Positions 37,801 through 52,453 of a stretch of 64,000 bases of DNA are shown here, piece by piece. The notes beneath the pieces were generated by a model. That model was not told the origin of the DNA. It saw nothing but the letters and a program-made list of their open reading frames with translations, and ran no database searches. This stretch comes from Paramecium tetraurelia (taxonomy: Eukaryota > Ciliophora > Oligohymenophorea > Peniculida > Parameciidae): NCBI RefSeq assembly GCF_000165425.1, contig NW_001799643.1:1-64000 (forward strand). Direction: 5' to 3'. Numbering within the stretch: position 1 is the stretch's first letter; the number at the start of each line of letters is the position of its first letter. The translations under genes were made by a program, and so were the position numbers.

Positions 37801-40800
37801 TCTAGCAATTCTTCATCTGACAAGAAGTAAAATCTTGGAAAAGAATTACGTTTTGTTTCTAAATATTCACTCAATGATTTCTAAATCTAATCCAAAGCTT
37901 TATTATCTTAATCAAATTCATTTTTCATCTTATCACTCTCTACTCCATCCCATAAATTTGGTTCTTTGCTAAATTGTTCCATGACTGTTCTCCAATGCGA
38001 ATCCACCTTCTAAAACTTTAGTGTTTCCTAAGGCATCTTCTTCTTGATATCATCAGATGTAAAGATTGGTTCTAAATACATCCAACCTCTTTAACATTTT
38101 ATCCATCCATCCAATGTATCTTGTATCAATACTATTTTATATTCTAAAGCTTAAGCCTTATGTAAAACTGCCTTTATTTATGGTTATGCCTTTAACATCA
38201 ATAAGATATTGAATTAATCATCAAAGCATTAGACTACTTCTTCAAGAGACTTTAATACAAATGTTCCAGTCTTCTTATATGGGATCATCTCAACCTTTTA
38301 ATCTTTCAACTTTTCTTGTATTAAATTTAGATTCTTTTCAATTTACCATTGTTTTTCTGCCCTTCTTGAAACTTCCTCAATGTCACTTCTATGATTCATC
38401 AAACCATGTGAGACAAGTGTATCTAACGATAGGTCATCATTTGTTTCTTAATCAACAATTCCAACAATCTTCCAAATATCCTTCCACATATTCAATTTAA
38501 TTTTCATGGCTTCTGTAGTAAGTAATTCAATTAACCATAACTTTTCTTTAAACTCATCAATTTGGGTCTTAAGTTTTCTAGCCACTTCAACAGCAGTATC
38601 ATCTCCAGTATCTGAGAATGCCTTAATGAGGATATTGACATTTCTTTAATTAGTCCTAACTTTAGAATCTATTTCGGTAAAGTTTAGTTTTAAAAATGAT
38701 CCAGTACACCAATCTCCCTTTTCCATTTCAAATTCAATGAAATACGTCCATAAATTATAGTAAATAGCAAAGTTCTTAATTAATTATTCCAATTCATCAT
38801 AGACAGATTCTGGTGATTTAAATAATCTTTCTCTTTCATTAAAGGACTCAACTTTTTCCTTAGCCTTCTATAGCCTTTCATTTAATAACATAACTTCAGT
38901 GGCATTTTCTTTTGCTTTTGTGTAATCATCAAATTTCTATACTGTGAGATATAACTCAGCTAATTCTCTTAATTCCCCTTAAAACTTATCCTTTTCATTA
39001 TCCAAATTTTCTATGAACTTTTACTCCTAAAGATTGGCTTTCCTTTATCCTTCTATGACATGATTCTTAATTTCAGGTGGGAAACTATACAAATTCCAAA
39101 ATTCATAAAGATTTTTGTCTTCAAATGTATGGTTCATTTCCTCAAATATTGTCAAATAATCATATAAGCAATCAACCTCTTGTTTCTTTTTGGCTAGATT
39201 AACTTCATGTTCAGCAATGTAGGTCTTTAATTCAACTAATTCTGCCTCATTTTTTGGTTACTTTGTGATTCTTTCACTCATATCATTATACTCAACACTA
39301 AGACGACTAATGTTGTCTGTCACTATTTCTGAGCATTGTTTCAAAATAGAAGACACAAATTCATTTGCCTTTTAAATTAAATTTTCCTTGGCAATTCTAG
39401 TTTTTATCTAAAAGAATTATTCATTCTTTTCATCCAAACACAACCTTTGTATTTACAATTTAGCATTGATAAAATCATTCAATTTCTTTTAGATCTCATC
39501 CTTATCCAAAGATGTTATGATTGGTTTCTTAGAAATATCTCCAAATAAACTTTTTAATATGCTTGAAACTGGCTTTTCTAAAAGAAAGCTGTATTCTCTA
39601 AAACGGTGTAGCATTTCATTTGGTTTCTGAAAACCTATTTCAATGTACTCCAAAACTTTGTCTCTTGCCCACTTAACCCAAATTTAATCCTAATCATTTT
39701 CTATTTCATAGGCTCTTAATCTCCCTTTAACCTCCTTTTTTTAATCAATATCAACAAGAGGAACAAGATCCTTTTCTAGACGATTAAATGAATTAACTGA
39801 TTCTAACAGTAGATCTAATGGTTTCAAGAGAGCAGCTTAGATAGATTATAAGCTTGGAGAATAATATATAGCATTAGTGGGATCTTCCTCAAATAATGGA
39901 GTATCATCTTGTTTGACCTTTTTTTCGTTTTTCTTACTTCTTTTGAAACTAAGATTGACTTCAAGATTAAGAATCATAAGTGGGTAGTCATTAATCCTCC
40001 AATATTCTCCTTATTTTGGAGTAGTAAATTTCTTAATAAAATCAACCCAAGCTATACAATTCTATTTAACTACATTCTCTCTTATATAATTAGTAAACAT
40101 GTAATCAATTCTTATAAGTAACTTTTATAAGTCACTATCTAGATAATCTTCAGTTTCAGTCTAATAGAATCTATACTTTTCTCTTAATTTATCTTGAATG
40201 TCACCAACAATGGTACTTCTCCATTGCACCTATAGAGTTTATCTTCCTTGCACTTAATGTTGTTTTTGTTGACTTTCAAAATTGGATAGAGTCATAGGAA
40301 GCGATTGGTGATTCAATAATACATTTAACAAGGGGAAGTTTTGGTACAATTGAGATCTTGCAGTTAAGGCATTAAGAGTATTGACAACAACAGTCAATTT
40401 GGAATAATGTAATGATTAGATCACTTATCTCGTAGGAACAAATGCCCAATAATCTTATTAGTTATTAAATGATTTAGCTGATTGAGCCTATGATTCATAA
40501 GTGATGATCTTTGTATCGCTTCCAAACTATTTGCACAATCCATAGAATGGTTTTTTGACCTATTCAAATCTATTTCTGATTCTGAGTTGAATCCATTTAA
40601 TATCATTTTTATTAATTTCCATGTCTTTTAGAATAGAACATTTCTTCATGAGCATTATGTACTCTTTTTCTACTTGTTTGACTAGATCTTTTTTAAGAAT
40701 ATCCAAATTTTGTAACTGTTTTCTCTTTATTTCTGGGTCAGTAATCATAGTTTTTGATTCATCCTTCAAAGTTTGTATTTATGGAAATCCAGGAGCTGTT

Positions 40801-41876
40801 TTGCTAGGATCCTCTTTTGTTATATAAGGTAATTCTCTGAAATAGGTGAAATCATCTATCTTCTTCTGCATTTCAGTAGATAAAATAGATGTCATTGAAT
40901 CAGGCAAAGAATCGATGTATTTAAGAAATCGATATTCATCATCAGCATTTCTTTATCTTTATTTACATAATTCAACTCTCTATTCAAACTTAATGGGATC
41001 TTCAGCAAAGAATAATAGGGATAGTCTTCCAATCCATTTGATCTTGTTACTTCTCAACACCTTCACTTCATAGCGTCCATCTTGATAACTAAGAACTTCA
41101 ACGTCTGTCCAAATGTATTTGTCTGAATGATCAAAAAGAGGACACCTGGCATGTGGAGGATTGATTTTACGACATAATTCAATCCATTGTTCAGGAGTTT
41201 TGTCTTCATCCCAACAATCGTAATCCTTCAATTTTTTATTGGCCATTCTACCTCCATTGGAGAAATTTTTATTTTTTGGAATGTCCTCTGGTTACGAGTC
41301 ATCATCATCTAATTATTGAATTAAGTATATTACACATCTAAAATTCAGTGAATTCTTCTCCCAAAGTTCCTTTGACTTCCACATCGAAATTCCTGCCTGA
41401 ATTTATAAAATTGGGAATGAAATTTGACCTTTTGGAGTTGAATTAAGAATCCATGTCAAATTTCAATGTATTGGATGGAGAATTAAAATTAAGTGAAATC
41501 AAATTTTTGATCTAACCAGTAAGCAATGGCACTTAACTTTTGACCTATCGATTAATACGTAGGTTTGTCTATTTGTGAATATATATATTAGAATTACCTT
41601 TTTCTTCATCCCAAATTATGAACTAGTTAGAGTGCCATCTATAGGCTGTAAGTTGTCTCTATCGTTCAATAGATTCATCACAAGTTTCCTTGAATATATG
41701 TGAGTCACAATACCTTGGGTCTTGAGTTTCAGTTTCTTTTTTAATCCTTTCCTCTACTTCCTAATGTTCCTTAAAGGCTGATTGAAAATCAAAGGAAGGG
41801 GTATTGATTTTTTATATTGGGCCTAAATACTCCATCATTTTATATTACCTAAAGTTCTCTTACCCTTCGAATGCAT
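28894..41876 (-). CDS. DNAH1: Axonemal inner-arm dynein heavy chain, DNAH1-like
   Basis: A ~13 kb gene for roughly 4,240-4,290 aa. Introns I placed are 41823-41848, 41309-41333, 29334-29359 and 29062-29087; others surely exist. The N-terminal tail covers ~1,590 residues. The AAA1 P-loop [10 protein letters not shown] lies near 37,030 with Walker [10 protein letters not shown] at ~36,900; AAA2 is GQAFAGKS (~36,200), AAA3 GPTGTGKT (~35,110), AAA4 GVGGSGRKS (~34,000). The stalk coiled coil spans ~32,400-33,300. The C-terminus has [29 protein letters not shown] and [14 protein letters not shown], ending LCQTDD. It is the ATP-driven motor of a single-headed ciliary inner arm. Total length, tail length and C-terminal motifs fit DNAH1 best; DNAH3/7/12 are not excluded. 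Confidence 0.93.
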
Positions 41877-41925
41877 TTCTTTTTGTTTCTAAATTAAAAT
41901 AATAAATTACAGAAATACATTTTTA

Positions 41926-42625
41926 ATGAGTTTTTCAGAGGATTTAGAAGACAAAAAAGTAATCAAACAGACACCTTAAGCAGACCTAGATTAACTGTCA
42001 CTCAATTATAATTAAACTGATTGGTGTTTCATAATTGATATAGCATAATTATATAATACATGATTATGAATGCTCTAAATATGGTTGGAGTTCATGAATC
42101 TAAATAAATAGAGAGAAGAAATGTGAAATAAATAGAGAAAGATATATAATGCATGTAGTAATTTAATCAATGTAATGAAATTGAAGATCATAATGGTATA
42201 ATTGAGATCATCTCAAAATAGAATTAAATGATTAATTATATGTCAAATGAATTTTATTTACTTAAATCAAAGTATAACCTTAATAAGAAATCATTTTATC
42301 GAATGAAATATTAATACCATGATGGCCAACTAAATTGTTGAAATATTAATGAGAACCTATCAATTATCAGAGACTTTTTCATAATCTCAAATGGAGCAAC
42401 ATGAATACCAATAATAAACAAATAAAATAGATTCTCTGTCAAAATAGGAAATTGTTATATTACAACAATTGTAATTGATAATTTACAATTTACAAGAAAA
42501 TTCTGTAAAATTGGAACATTAACGATCCTACTATTACCTATACTATTGGTTACTGACTGCAAAAAGAAAAGAAAATAAAAAATAAGTTAAGGAATTAACT
42601 GCTTTTTGTATTTAAGAAACATTGA
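41926..42625 (+). CDS. Hypothetical coiled-coil protein, 204 aa
   Basis: A model with introns at 42024-42043 (20 nt), 42337-42370 (34 nt) and 42586-42616 (31 nt) gives 205 codons from MSFSEDLEDKKVIKQ to a TGA 25 bp before the next gene. The product is Gln/Asn/Lys/Glu-rich with helical segments (KQIERRNVKQIEKD; QQTNKIDSLSKQEIVILQQL). Two of the three introns are long for this genome, so exon borders are tentative. No family recognised. It is divergent from the dynein gene; their start codons are about 50 bp apart and must share a tiny promoter region. Confidence 0.5.
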
Positions 42626-42650
42626 AATAATTTTTATTTTTACTTATTAA

Positions 42651-44789
42651 ATGGGAACATCTGCTCCAGCATATATGAATTCTACCTCTTTCTTCAAGAC
42701 ATTTAAGAGCTAGTTTAGACCAATAGAGATTTCTGGAGAGAAGGTTGATGGACAAGTCTACATTTGTGATGCTAATTAAGAGATGATAATTGAATACCCA
42801 ACAAGAATAATTGATGAGGAGACAGATGAACTCTGGCATTAATCATAATCTATGATTTATAGTATATAGGCACCATACATTATCAATTATTATGGGAGTT
42901 CAGAAAAACAATCGAAAGAAATGTGTTCATCCTATTCCATGATTTTCAGTTATTACGAATATGTTCCTCATAATTTGTTGAAGTATTTCATAATATTTAA
43001 GATAGAGAGATTAATGAAAGGAAGGAAAACTAAGAACAATTCTCAGAAAAAGAGATTTGGTATTTGTTATGGTCTTTGACACAAGCCCTTTTTGAACTCA
43101 AATAAAAAGGCTATAATCACAAAGACTTAAGACCAGCCACAGTGGGACTAAAAAGAAACGGTGTAGTTAAGCTCTGTCCAATCGGGGTTTTGTAAGATCA
43201 AAAAAACTCAGTCGCCAGATTTGTAGTTGAAAATTTATAGACTTATCTACCCACTGCATTAAAAAAATAACTTATCGATCAATAACAACTTCAAATCAAT
43301 TGGAATAAAATAGATTCGTTTGCTTTAGGACATATAATTCTTGATCTCATGATACTTGATGTACCCGTTTTAATTGAACCTTAACAAATTGCTTAGCTAT
43401 AAGTTTTATGTTATAATCGCTTCTCATAGCAATTAATCCGAATAACTGAGCATCTAATGTTAGAAACTGATAATTAACTCTTGGTGTAGGATCTATTCTA
43501 TATGTTGAAACCATATTCAGAAAAAATTAATAACTTACAAGACTTTTAAATAAATTTTGAAGATATCAAGCAATAATCCATTCCCATAAATAACATGTCT
43601 AAACTAAAGATAAAGTAAATTATTGAAAACTCAAACAGGCATTCAGAAATACTCTACGAATCTTAATAGCTTGATAATAATAGATAGCAACAATAATTGA
43701 AAATCAATACTCAATAATAACAACAATTAATATTAGAGTAGTAACCATAGCAATTATTCTAATCAAAATAATAGTAGATTCAACAATAAACTACTTCAAA
43801 TTTACAATAATAAATTTAATAATAATTATAATAACCGAATTTAACCTAATAAACAACAATTATCTAGTAACCAACAATACCATAACAAATTATTACATAC
43901 ACTCCTTAATAGCAATAACAGATCTTAACTTAAAAATAAAGCATCATATAATTATAAAACTAAAACTTAATCTAATAACAACCCCAAAATATCATACAAT
44001 AATAATAAGTATCTCCTTAGAAACACGTAATAATTCCAAGAGTTCCATAATAGACGGTGTCGCAAATTCAAAGTCCAGATTTAAGAAAGTCAGGATCTCC
44101 TTAACCTTAATAATTTGTAAATCAGTAACCTCAACTACTCTAACGTTTGTTGATGTAATCTTAATAGATTCCAAAACCTTAATAAATAGTTTCTTAATTA
44201 CCTCCATAATAATTATAACAATAGCTTATAAGAACTCCTAGATCACCAGATGATTAAATCAAAATACGATAATCGTATTATCAACCATTAAGTCCACCTC
44301 CTCCTTTATAACAATTATAAAATGTCTATATCACCCCACCACCTCCTAATATTTTACAATAGCAACCACAACCGCCTAATATTTTATAATAGCAACCAAT
44401 ACAAAGACCAATTATCTAACAATCTGCACCTATATAATTACCTATAATTTATTTGAACCGACCTCCTGCTCCTAACAATTACAATTAAATACCTCCTGGA
44501 GACAAAATTCCAGTGAAATTAGCACAAACCTTAGTTCCAATGGTAAGAGAATTCTGATAATTAATACTAGAACGACTAATTTGATAGAGAAATTACAGTT
44601 TTGGAATATAAACCATAAGGAAATCAACCATTGAAGGCATCTAACTAAATTCCATAGCAAGAATTTCCAGAATCTTCACCTCAAGCAGGATAAGTAAAAT
44701 AATTGATTAATTGTTAGCCTAACAATTTTGATAGAATTCGTAACGTAATTTAAGATTCAGATGATTTGTTGTCATATTAGCAAAAATGA
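42651..44789 (+). CDS. Pseudokinase with glutamine-rich C-terminal region, 695 aa
   Basis: Introns at 42983-43005 (23 nt) and 44543-44570 (28 nt) leave 696 codons. Residues ~1-290 have a kinase-like plan: APYIINYYGSSEKQ and MIFSYYEYVPHNLL at the hinge, EKEIWYLLWSLTQALFELKQ as helix E, then NHKDLRPATVGL. The catalytic Asp of HxD is kept, but the following Asn is absent, DFG is replaced by KLCPIG and no VAIK lysine is visible. It is thus probably inactive, acting as a scaffold like SCYL-type proteins. From ~residue 310 to 610 it is a glutamine/proline-rich low-complexity region, encoded largely by TAA and TAG. The C-terminal ~75 residues are mixed charge. Confidence 0.75.
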
Positions 44790-45064
44790 ATAAACTTAAC
44801 ATTATATTTATTAAGTAGATACAGTCAAATTATAATTCTTTATATTAATTTAAAATTGAATTTTCCATATAAAAATGATCAGTTCTTTTTCGTTTTTTGT
44901 TAGTTGTTCTGCAAGAGTTGTGCGTATTTATTAAGTTGTTATGTGGATTATTGATTAATCATCAATATAACTAATAGATGATGTGTATAAATAATATTAA
45001 ATATTAGATTTTCTTATAAAAAATGAGTATTTCTTGAAATGAAATGAAAGCATATAAATATCAA

Positions 45065-45487
45065 TCACATTTTAATAAAGAACTTCTCGTTTAGATGTAT
45101 TTTTAGAGAAATTCTATCTTCAAATAAGATTAACTATTTAACTAACTCTAGATCTTAATTTGTTCGACTTAATAAAGTAAAGAACTCGTCTAGATGTTAA
45201 GCATTTCTTCCAAATTTCCTACGGAATTATTTGTATATTTCGTTAATCCTTTACATATCTTCATTAGAAGTAGAATTCCATATCTTATAATGTGATAAAT
45301 TCGATTTTTTAAATTCAATCTATTTTCTGTTTAGAAGAGTAGGAGGGAGTATTGCTTGATGCTTCTTACCTATGGGAACATCATCTTTTTGAGCTTTAAG
45401 CATATTAGCAACATCAGGTGATAAAGAAAACTTCTAAGCTGGTGAGTTAATATCACTCATTTATGTTATATTGCTAGATTGTGACAT
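45065..45487 (-). CDS. Hypothetical small protein, 140 aa
   Basis: Intron-free frame of 141 codons starting MSQSSNITQMSDINSP; a second in-frame ATG lies nine codons in. The middle (LPPTLLNRKQIEFKKSNLSHYKIW) and helical C-terminal half (EIYKQFRRKFGRNAQHLDEFFTLL) have protein-like composition. No family recognised. It shares strand with the downstream genes, and the ~110 bp up to Rpt3 are AT-rich and non-coding. Confidence 0.6.
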
Positions 45488-45598
45488 TGTATAAATGAAT
45501 ATAATTATATATATTAATTTTATTATTGATTTAATAATGCATTAATGAATACCATAGGATTAGATAATTTGTATATATATATATCTATATTATATAAT

Positions 45599-46888
<1,290 letters not shown>

Positions 46889-47001
46889 TTAATTTCAAAA
46901 TTATTTAATTAATCATACTGGCGACACAAATTGTCATCCTTATAAAGAAAGATAAAAAAAAATAAAATATATTTATATATGGACTTGGTGTGGATGCTTT
47001 T

Positions 47002-47681
47002 TCAGTTTTTCTCCTGGTCTATTTTTTACTGCAGCGAATGATGGAAAGATGTAGCTTCCTGATATATGTAGAAAATTTTAATTCAACTTCAATTTTTTTG
47101 CGAGTCTCCTATAACAATTCTTCAGTTTGTTTCTTCTGCGATTCCAGCTACTATTTTAATTGGCGCTTTCTCTCCACCTCAATTTCGAGGTCCTATTCCA
47201 ACAATTTATATGAGTGAGGCAAATCTCTTAAGCCCTTTAGATTTTCAGATTGGATGTATTTTGTGTAAGCGTGATGCACCTCAACACCACTCTCTTGATA
47301 CTTGTGCAATACAACTATTCCGATGTATATTTTGAATACCCAATTTCTCTCGATCAACCTATTGATTGTATTTCTCATCCTCCAACTATCTAATTGCTTC
47401 TGCCTTAAGCCCAATTAAATGTTGCATAGACAACAATGAGTCCCTGAGGAGAGGATCAATGAAACATACATTTTAATTGTAATCTAATTGATAATTTAGA
47501 AATTTACTTCTTCTCTTTAAATCCCAAACTTTCTATTGTAGAGTTTTAAAAAATAATTTCAGATCTTTCAACTCCTAGGTCTTCTGATCCTCAATTATTT
47601 GCAGTTCATATTTCAACCCCTATTTCAGAATAACATCGATCTTACATTTAGAGCGTCTAAATTAGTATTGTTCTTTATCAT
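47002..47681 (-). CDS. Coiled-coil protein, 199 aa
   Basis: Three introns (47620-47645, 47315-47339, 47059-47087; 26, 25 and 29 nt) give exactly 200 codons from MIKNNTNLDALNGLKYEL to DQEKN. Coiled coil dominates (residues ~10-60 and 130-190, for example LESQKKQTEELLQETRKK), with a short central segment VCFIDPLLRDSLLSMQHLIG. No motif for a known family is evident. It is immediately downstream of the Myb gene on the same strand, with 42 bp between them. Confidence 0.75.
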
Positions 47682-47723
47682 TATTAATTTAATATAAATA
47701 TATATATATTATTATTATCATTT

Positions 47724-49385
47724 TCACTATTAATTAATATTTCTTCTTTTATTGAATTGCTATATTGGATTCTCCTGTAATAAATCTAATTCCTTCTATT
47801 TGGAGAACCCATTCATCTATTGAGGTCTGAAGTAGTTCAGATTTAAATAAGGAGTTGTGGAAATTTATTAGGTGAAAGTTTGATTGGATGTAGCTCCCAC
47901 TTGATCTTCGTTCTATTGAATAAATTGATCGTTGTTCCAAAATGGAGACTGCATCATAGACCCAAGCAAAAATGGAGATGTAGAATTCACCTTGTAAATA
48001 TTAGCCATTTTTGGTAATTATAATGACGAATTCTAATGACATTCCACCTCTTCAATCATTCCAGGAGACAATTATCTCAAGCATTGATTTTCAAAATACT
48101 AATAGCCTGGGGAAGTTAAGCATTATAACATCATCAATGGAGTTGCATTTTTCATATCCTCCTAATTAAAAGTGGATTACAAGTTTAATGCCAACTTCAT
48201 TTCTTCCTAATTAAAATTCATCTACTATTATAACTGCTACAACTATTGCAATTATTAAGTTTGTTGCATCTATTATTACATTTACAATTGTTAGGATTGT
48301 GTAAATAACTATTATTATGGTGCCTATTATTGTTATTATACGAGAGGTTATTGGGATAGTTGTTCTTCTTACTTTATTATTTTAGGAATATTTTTTTGTT
48401 TCTTTGCTTCTGCTTTTTGTTCCTTATTTCTCATTCCCTTTTTGTGTCTTCCCCTTTTACCAATTATACCTTGCTTATTAGAATCCATGTGAGCAGAACT
48501 ACTTAGCAATTTATTACTTACTTTTTTCTTATGTACTATTTGATCATCTCTATTTCATCGCATTCATCATCCTTGCAGATTTTATGTATTAATGACTTGT
48601 ATCTTATGTAATTGTGTAATTCAATTACCTATTTTTCACCTGATTCTCAGTTCTTCCATTCAATTACTATGAAATTTGAGACCACTTTTTCCCATTTTTC
48701 ACAACGTTATTTAATATAATCAAATCTTCTTTGAGCAACCATTGTTCCCTATAAATAGACATAACAAATTACTTATTTAATTCAGGATTCAAATAATTCA
48801 TCCATCGCTCTCTAATTTGTTTTGGAGTTCGAATATTCCCTTGCAAACTCCTCTCATAAAGAGACACGGCAATCTAAGTCCATATGTGCTTATTCTTTTA
48901 ACTATTATACTCTAAGTAATCCTAACTTACTTCATTTGATTCTTTATGAAATCGTCCTCCTCCTACAACCAATTGATAGATTTCATCTGAGGATTAATCA
49001 ATGTAATCCACCTTTACTGTAAAGCATGCTTATCTATTTTCAGAATGTTTTCAAAATTAATCCAATCATTCTCACCCTAACATATAATGAGTTAAACTTC
49101 TACCGGTCGTATTGTTATTTGATTTTACTTCTCGAAATATTTAACTAGAAACCATATCAAAAATAGTTTAAAGGAATTATCCCATTTTCTTTTGCTCCTT
49201 AATTTTTCATCTTCCAAAAAGCTAGTTTTAAAAACTCTAGAAAACCTTTTGCAAATCTGATCAAACTTCTTATTATGCGGGTAGATGAACTCCCCTCTAA
49301 TCTTGAATTGTTTTCGGTAATCTTCAGAAATAGGAGTCTATTGTTTTTCACCTAAGCTATGAAAGAAAGTCTGAAATTCATCCAT
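47724..49385 (-). CDS. Three-repeat Myb/SANT DNA-binding protein, 527 aa
   Basis: Introns 48902-48930, 48603-48628 and 48499-48521 leave 528 codons. After ~110 residues of unrecognised N-terminus come three Myb repeats (residues ~115-290): ENDWINFENILKIDKHALQQRW, then WLQEEDDFI...KHIWTQIAVSL...IRERWMNYLNPEL, then QWLLKEDLIILNNVV...WSQISQQL..RTENQVKNRYKSL. The CRERW/NQVKNR-type elements are the recognition helices. A basic patch (GKRGRHKKGMRNK) may be a nuclear signal and the C-terminus is Gln-rich. It is probably a transcription factor, possibly SNAPc4-like in having several divergent repeats. Confidence 0.86.
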
Positions 49386-50384
49386 TTTTAATTATAATTA
49401 TAAGATTGAGAATTTTATTTAATCTAAGCAAACCCAAACTATTAATAGAAACAAAAAAATAGAGTGATCAACCTAAATGCCACATCGAACTCACAGAGCC
49501 TCAATTAAGTATATCATATTGCCTTAAAAATAAACACAAATAACTCCTCACTAAATATAGAAATTTATTTCTGATTAATCTTCCATTTAAAATCGAACAG
49601 TAATCGTTAAACATGTGTCTTAGTCACTTGATTTACATATAACCCTTCAACTCTACCAAACTATTGACTTAATACTTAATCAGTCTCAATCAGAATGATC
49701 GAGTGGTTTGTGAACATATTGATTGATTTGTTTAATCTCTATAAATAAATTCTTAAATTTCATTTTTAAGAATTAGAAAATTTTAAGAAATCTAAGAAAT
49801 AATGTATGAGCAAAATGATCTCACAAATACGAAATTTTAAGATTAACTATTTTTAAACTATAAATAACTATTAGTATATCATGGTAGGAAATTATAAATA
49901 AAGCTATGATTATCTTAATATCAAATTCATCATATAATTATTAGTACTAATCTCTATCAGAATACACATTATTGTTATTTATTCAATTATATTTGAGACT
50001 TTATATGGCATCAGCAATATTCTAAATTTGACTTAAAAGAGATAGTTTCTAAAATGATATTACTTTTTAGTAACAATTTTCCTTAGAAAGTTCCATTCTG
50101 TAATAACATTATCAAAGGATATTATTTTTGTCATGTGTACCTTTAAAATTCAATATTCAACAACACTGAAATTATAATTTTGAGATATCATTCCAATACT
50201 TTGTACACTTAGATGAAAATTGAATATACAGATATTTAAAGTATATTTGGAATGTTTATGATTTCCTCATTAGGATTGATAGAAGGAAGATTAAGGATAC
50301 TCCTTCATTATGCGGTTATTAATTGTATATTGATCATTTTAGATAATATTTAATATATATTATTATATTTATTATATACAAAAA
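49386..50384. other. Intergenic stretch, nothing identified
   Basis: About 1 kb, very AT-rich, between the divergent Myb and CFAP52 genes. No frame with protein-like composition, no tRNA and no repeat was recognised. It presumably carries both promoters. Confidence 0.5.
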
Positions 50385-52349
50385 ATGAAACAACCTTCTG
50401 CAGATATTCTTGAGATGGAACATGCAATTGGATATAGTGGAAGAGTAAAATTGAATATAAATATAAGATACCTCGAAGTGTGATCTTGCATCCAAATGGA
50501 GTGGAATTCATTTGTATTGCTGGAGCATCTTTAATAATAACTGATTTAAGAGATGCTCACAAATAATCATTTTTATAAGGACATGATGATTAAATCACAT
50601 GTTTAGCAGTTTCAAACAAAGGTGAATTGGTTGCATCAGGATAAAAAGGAGATAACTCTGATGTTATTATTTGGGATTATCATAGAAAAATTCAAAAATA
50701 TAGATTATCAGAACATGATTATGAAGTAGTATGCGTAGATTTTAGTCATGATGATAGACTGCTCTTCTCATCAGGCAACCCTATGGATAAAAGAATATTC
50801 ATTTGGGATTGCTAAACAGGATATATAGTAGGGTCAGTCAATCATACTCCTGAGCCAACAACAATAGCAAGATGGGGTGGATTTGCTAAAGATATTAAAG
50901 GCAGAGATACACCAAAATATCAATTTGCAACATCTGGAAATAAATAAATATGTTTATGGAAATTGGACCCCAAATTAGGAGTATTTGAGAAAGAAATAAT
51001 TAATACAGGAAATTTGGTGAGAGATTACATTTGCATGGAATTTTCAAAAAATAGAGAGGAGTATCTTTTGTTAGGTACAACATCAGGAGACTTTTGTGTA
51101 TTCTAGATGAAAAACAAGTAATATAATTGCATTTATTAATTAAATAGATTTTTCAGTCATTAAATTGTAGTTGCTGCTTTGGGAGTAATGTCAATAAGAT
51201 TCGTGGATTTCACAAGATTTATAGTGGGAGCAGGTAATGGTACTCTAGCAATGTATTAGATTACAGAAGATAATAAAGTACACTATTATTATAATTTAGA
51301 TAAATTAATTACATAAAACTGATTTAGGAGGAGCAGTTAATTCAATAACAGTAAGAGTAGATGGTTTAGAGAGTTTGATTTCAACAGACAGAGGACTGAT
51401 TTTTAGATTCAATACAAACAGCTTTTAGAAAGGATTACATAGTGAAAATCATACAGGATCAATCTTGGATATGAGTTATCCACCAGGAGTTTCTGACAGA
51501 TTTGCATCAGCTTCTGAAGATGGAACCATCAGACTTTGGGACATTAGTGAATATTATGTAATTGCTAAATGTTAAGCAAATGTCAATGTTGTTCCATTAA
51601 GTTTAGTTTATAGAGATGAAGTATTATTAAGTGGATGGGCTGATGGTAAAATTAGAATGTTCAGATCTGATAATGGTTAATAAATTTGGTAGATTGATAA
51701 TGCTCATAAAACAGGAGTGACTACACTTTGCATCTCGAATAATTTGAAATTCTTCTGTAGTGGTGGAGGTGAAGGAGATGTTAGAGTTTGGGAAATGAGA
51801 ACCAGAGAAATGGTATCACATTTGAAAGAACACACTCATAAAGTTACTAAAGTTAAATTGATTGCTAATGAAACACAATTACTGACTTCATCTCGTGATA
51901 GAGCTTTGTTGCAATGGGATTTGAAGACTGAAAAAAGAATTAGTGCTCATATTCAAAGAATGGGTGGAATTAATTCTTTTGACACTGTTCCTAATACTTC
52001 AGTTGTTTTTAGTACTGGATAAGATAGGAAAATTTCACTTTGGGATCTTAATTAAAGTGAAGTCTAGAGATAATTTGAAACAAGTGGGAATCCAAAAAAA
52101 GGTTAGAAATTTATTTTAATTTAAGGTGATGAATGTTATTCAATTTGTCTTTCCCCCAATTTTAAATATGCTGTCACTGGAGGATCTAATTGTTCAGTTA
52201 AATTATGGGATCTATAGACTGGGTAGCAAATCTCAGAAGGATTTGGACATTCTGGACCAGTCAATACTGTACAATTTGCTCCAGATGGGAAATAAGTTAT
52301 TTCAGGTGCATAAGATGGTGTTGTTATTGTGTGGAATGTGTTCATATGA
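50385..52349 (+). CDS. CFAP52: CFAP52 (WDR16) WD40-repeat axonemal protein
   Basis: Introns at 50445-50467, 51118-51147, 51278-51299 and 52102-52125 leave 621 aa, as in the family (~620). It is built of two WD40 propellers. Diagnostic pieces include FLQGHDDQITCLAVSNKGEL, LVASGQKGDNSDVIIWDY, LLLGTTSGDF, NAHKTGVTTLCISNNLKFF, SGGGEGDVRVWEM and GHSGPVNTVQFAPDGKQVIS, all in the order seen in human WDR16. CFAP52 lies inside the lumen of ciliary doublet microtubules. Ends IVWNVFI. Confidence 0.95.
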
Positions 52350-52453
52350 CATCATATCAAATATATTATATTAATCAATTCAAATTTATTTATACTAATA
52401 GAATCAAATAAACTGGTTATTAAAACTAAATAAAGTCAATTAATTAAATAAAC

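Noticed and set aside
41823-41838. Dynein start at the ATG pair giving MMEYLGPIQ
   Set aside because: A 26-nt GT-AG intron covering these ATGs joins [10 protein letters not shown] to PIQKINTPSF with typical size and borders, which is more consistent with the genome's intron pattern; kept as an alternative only.
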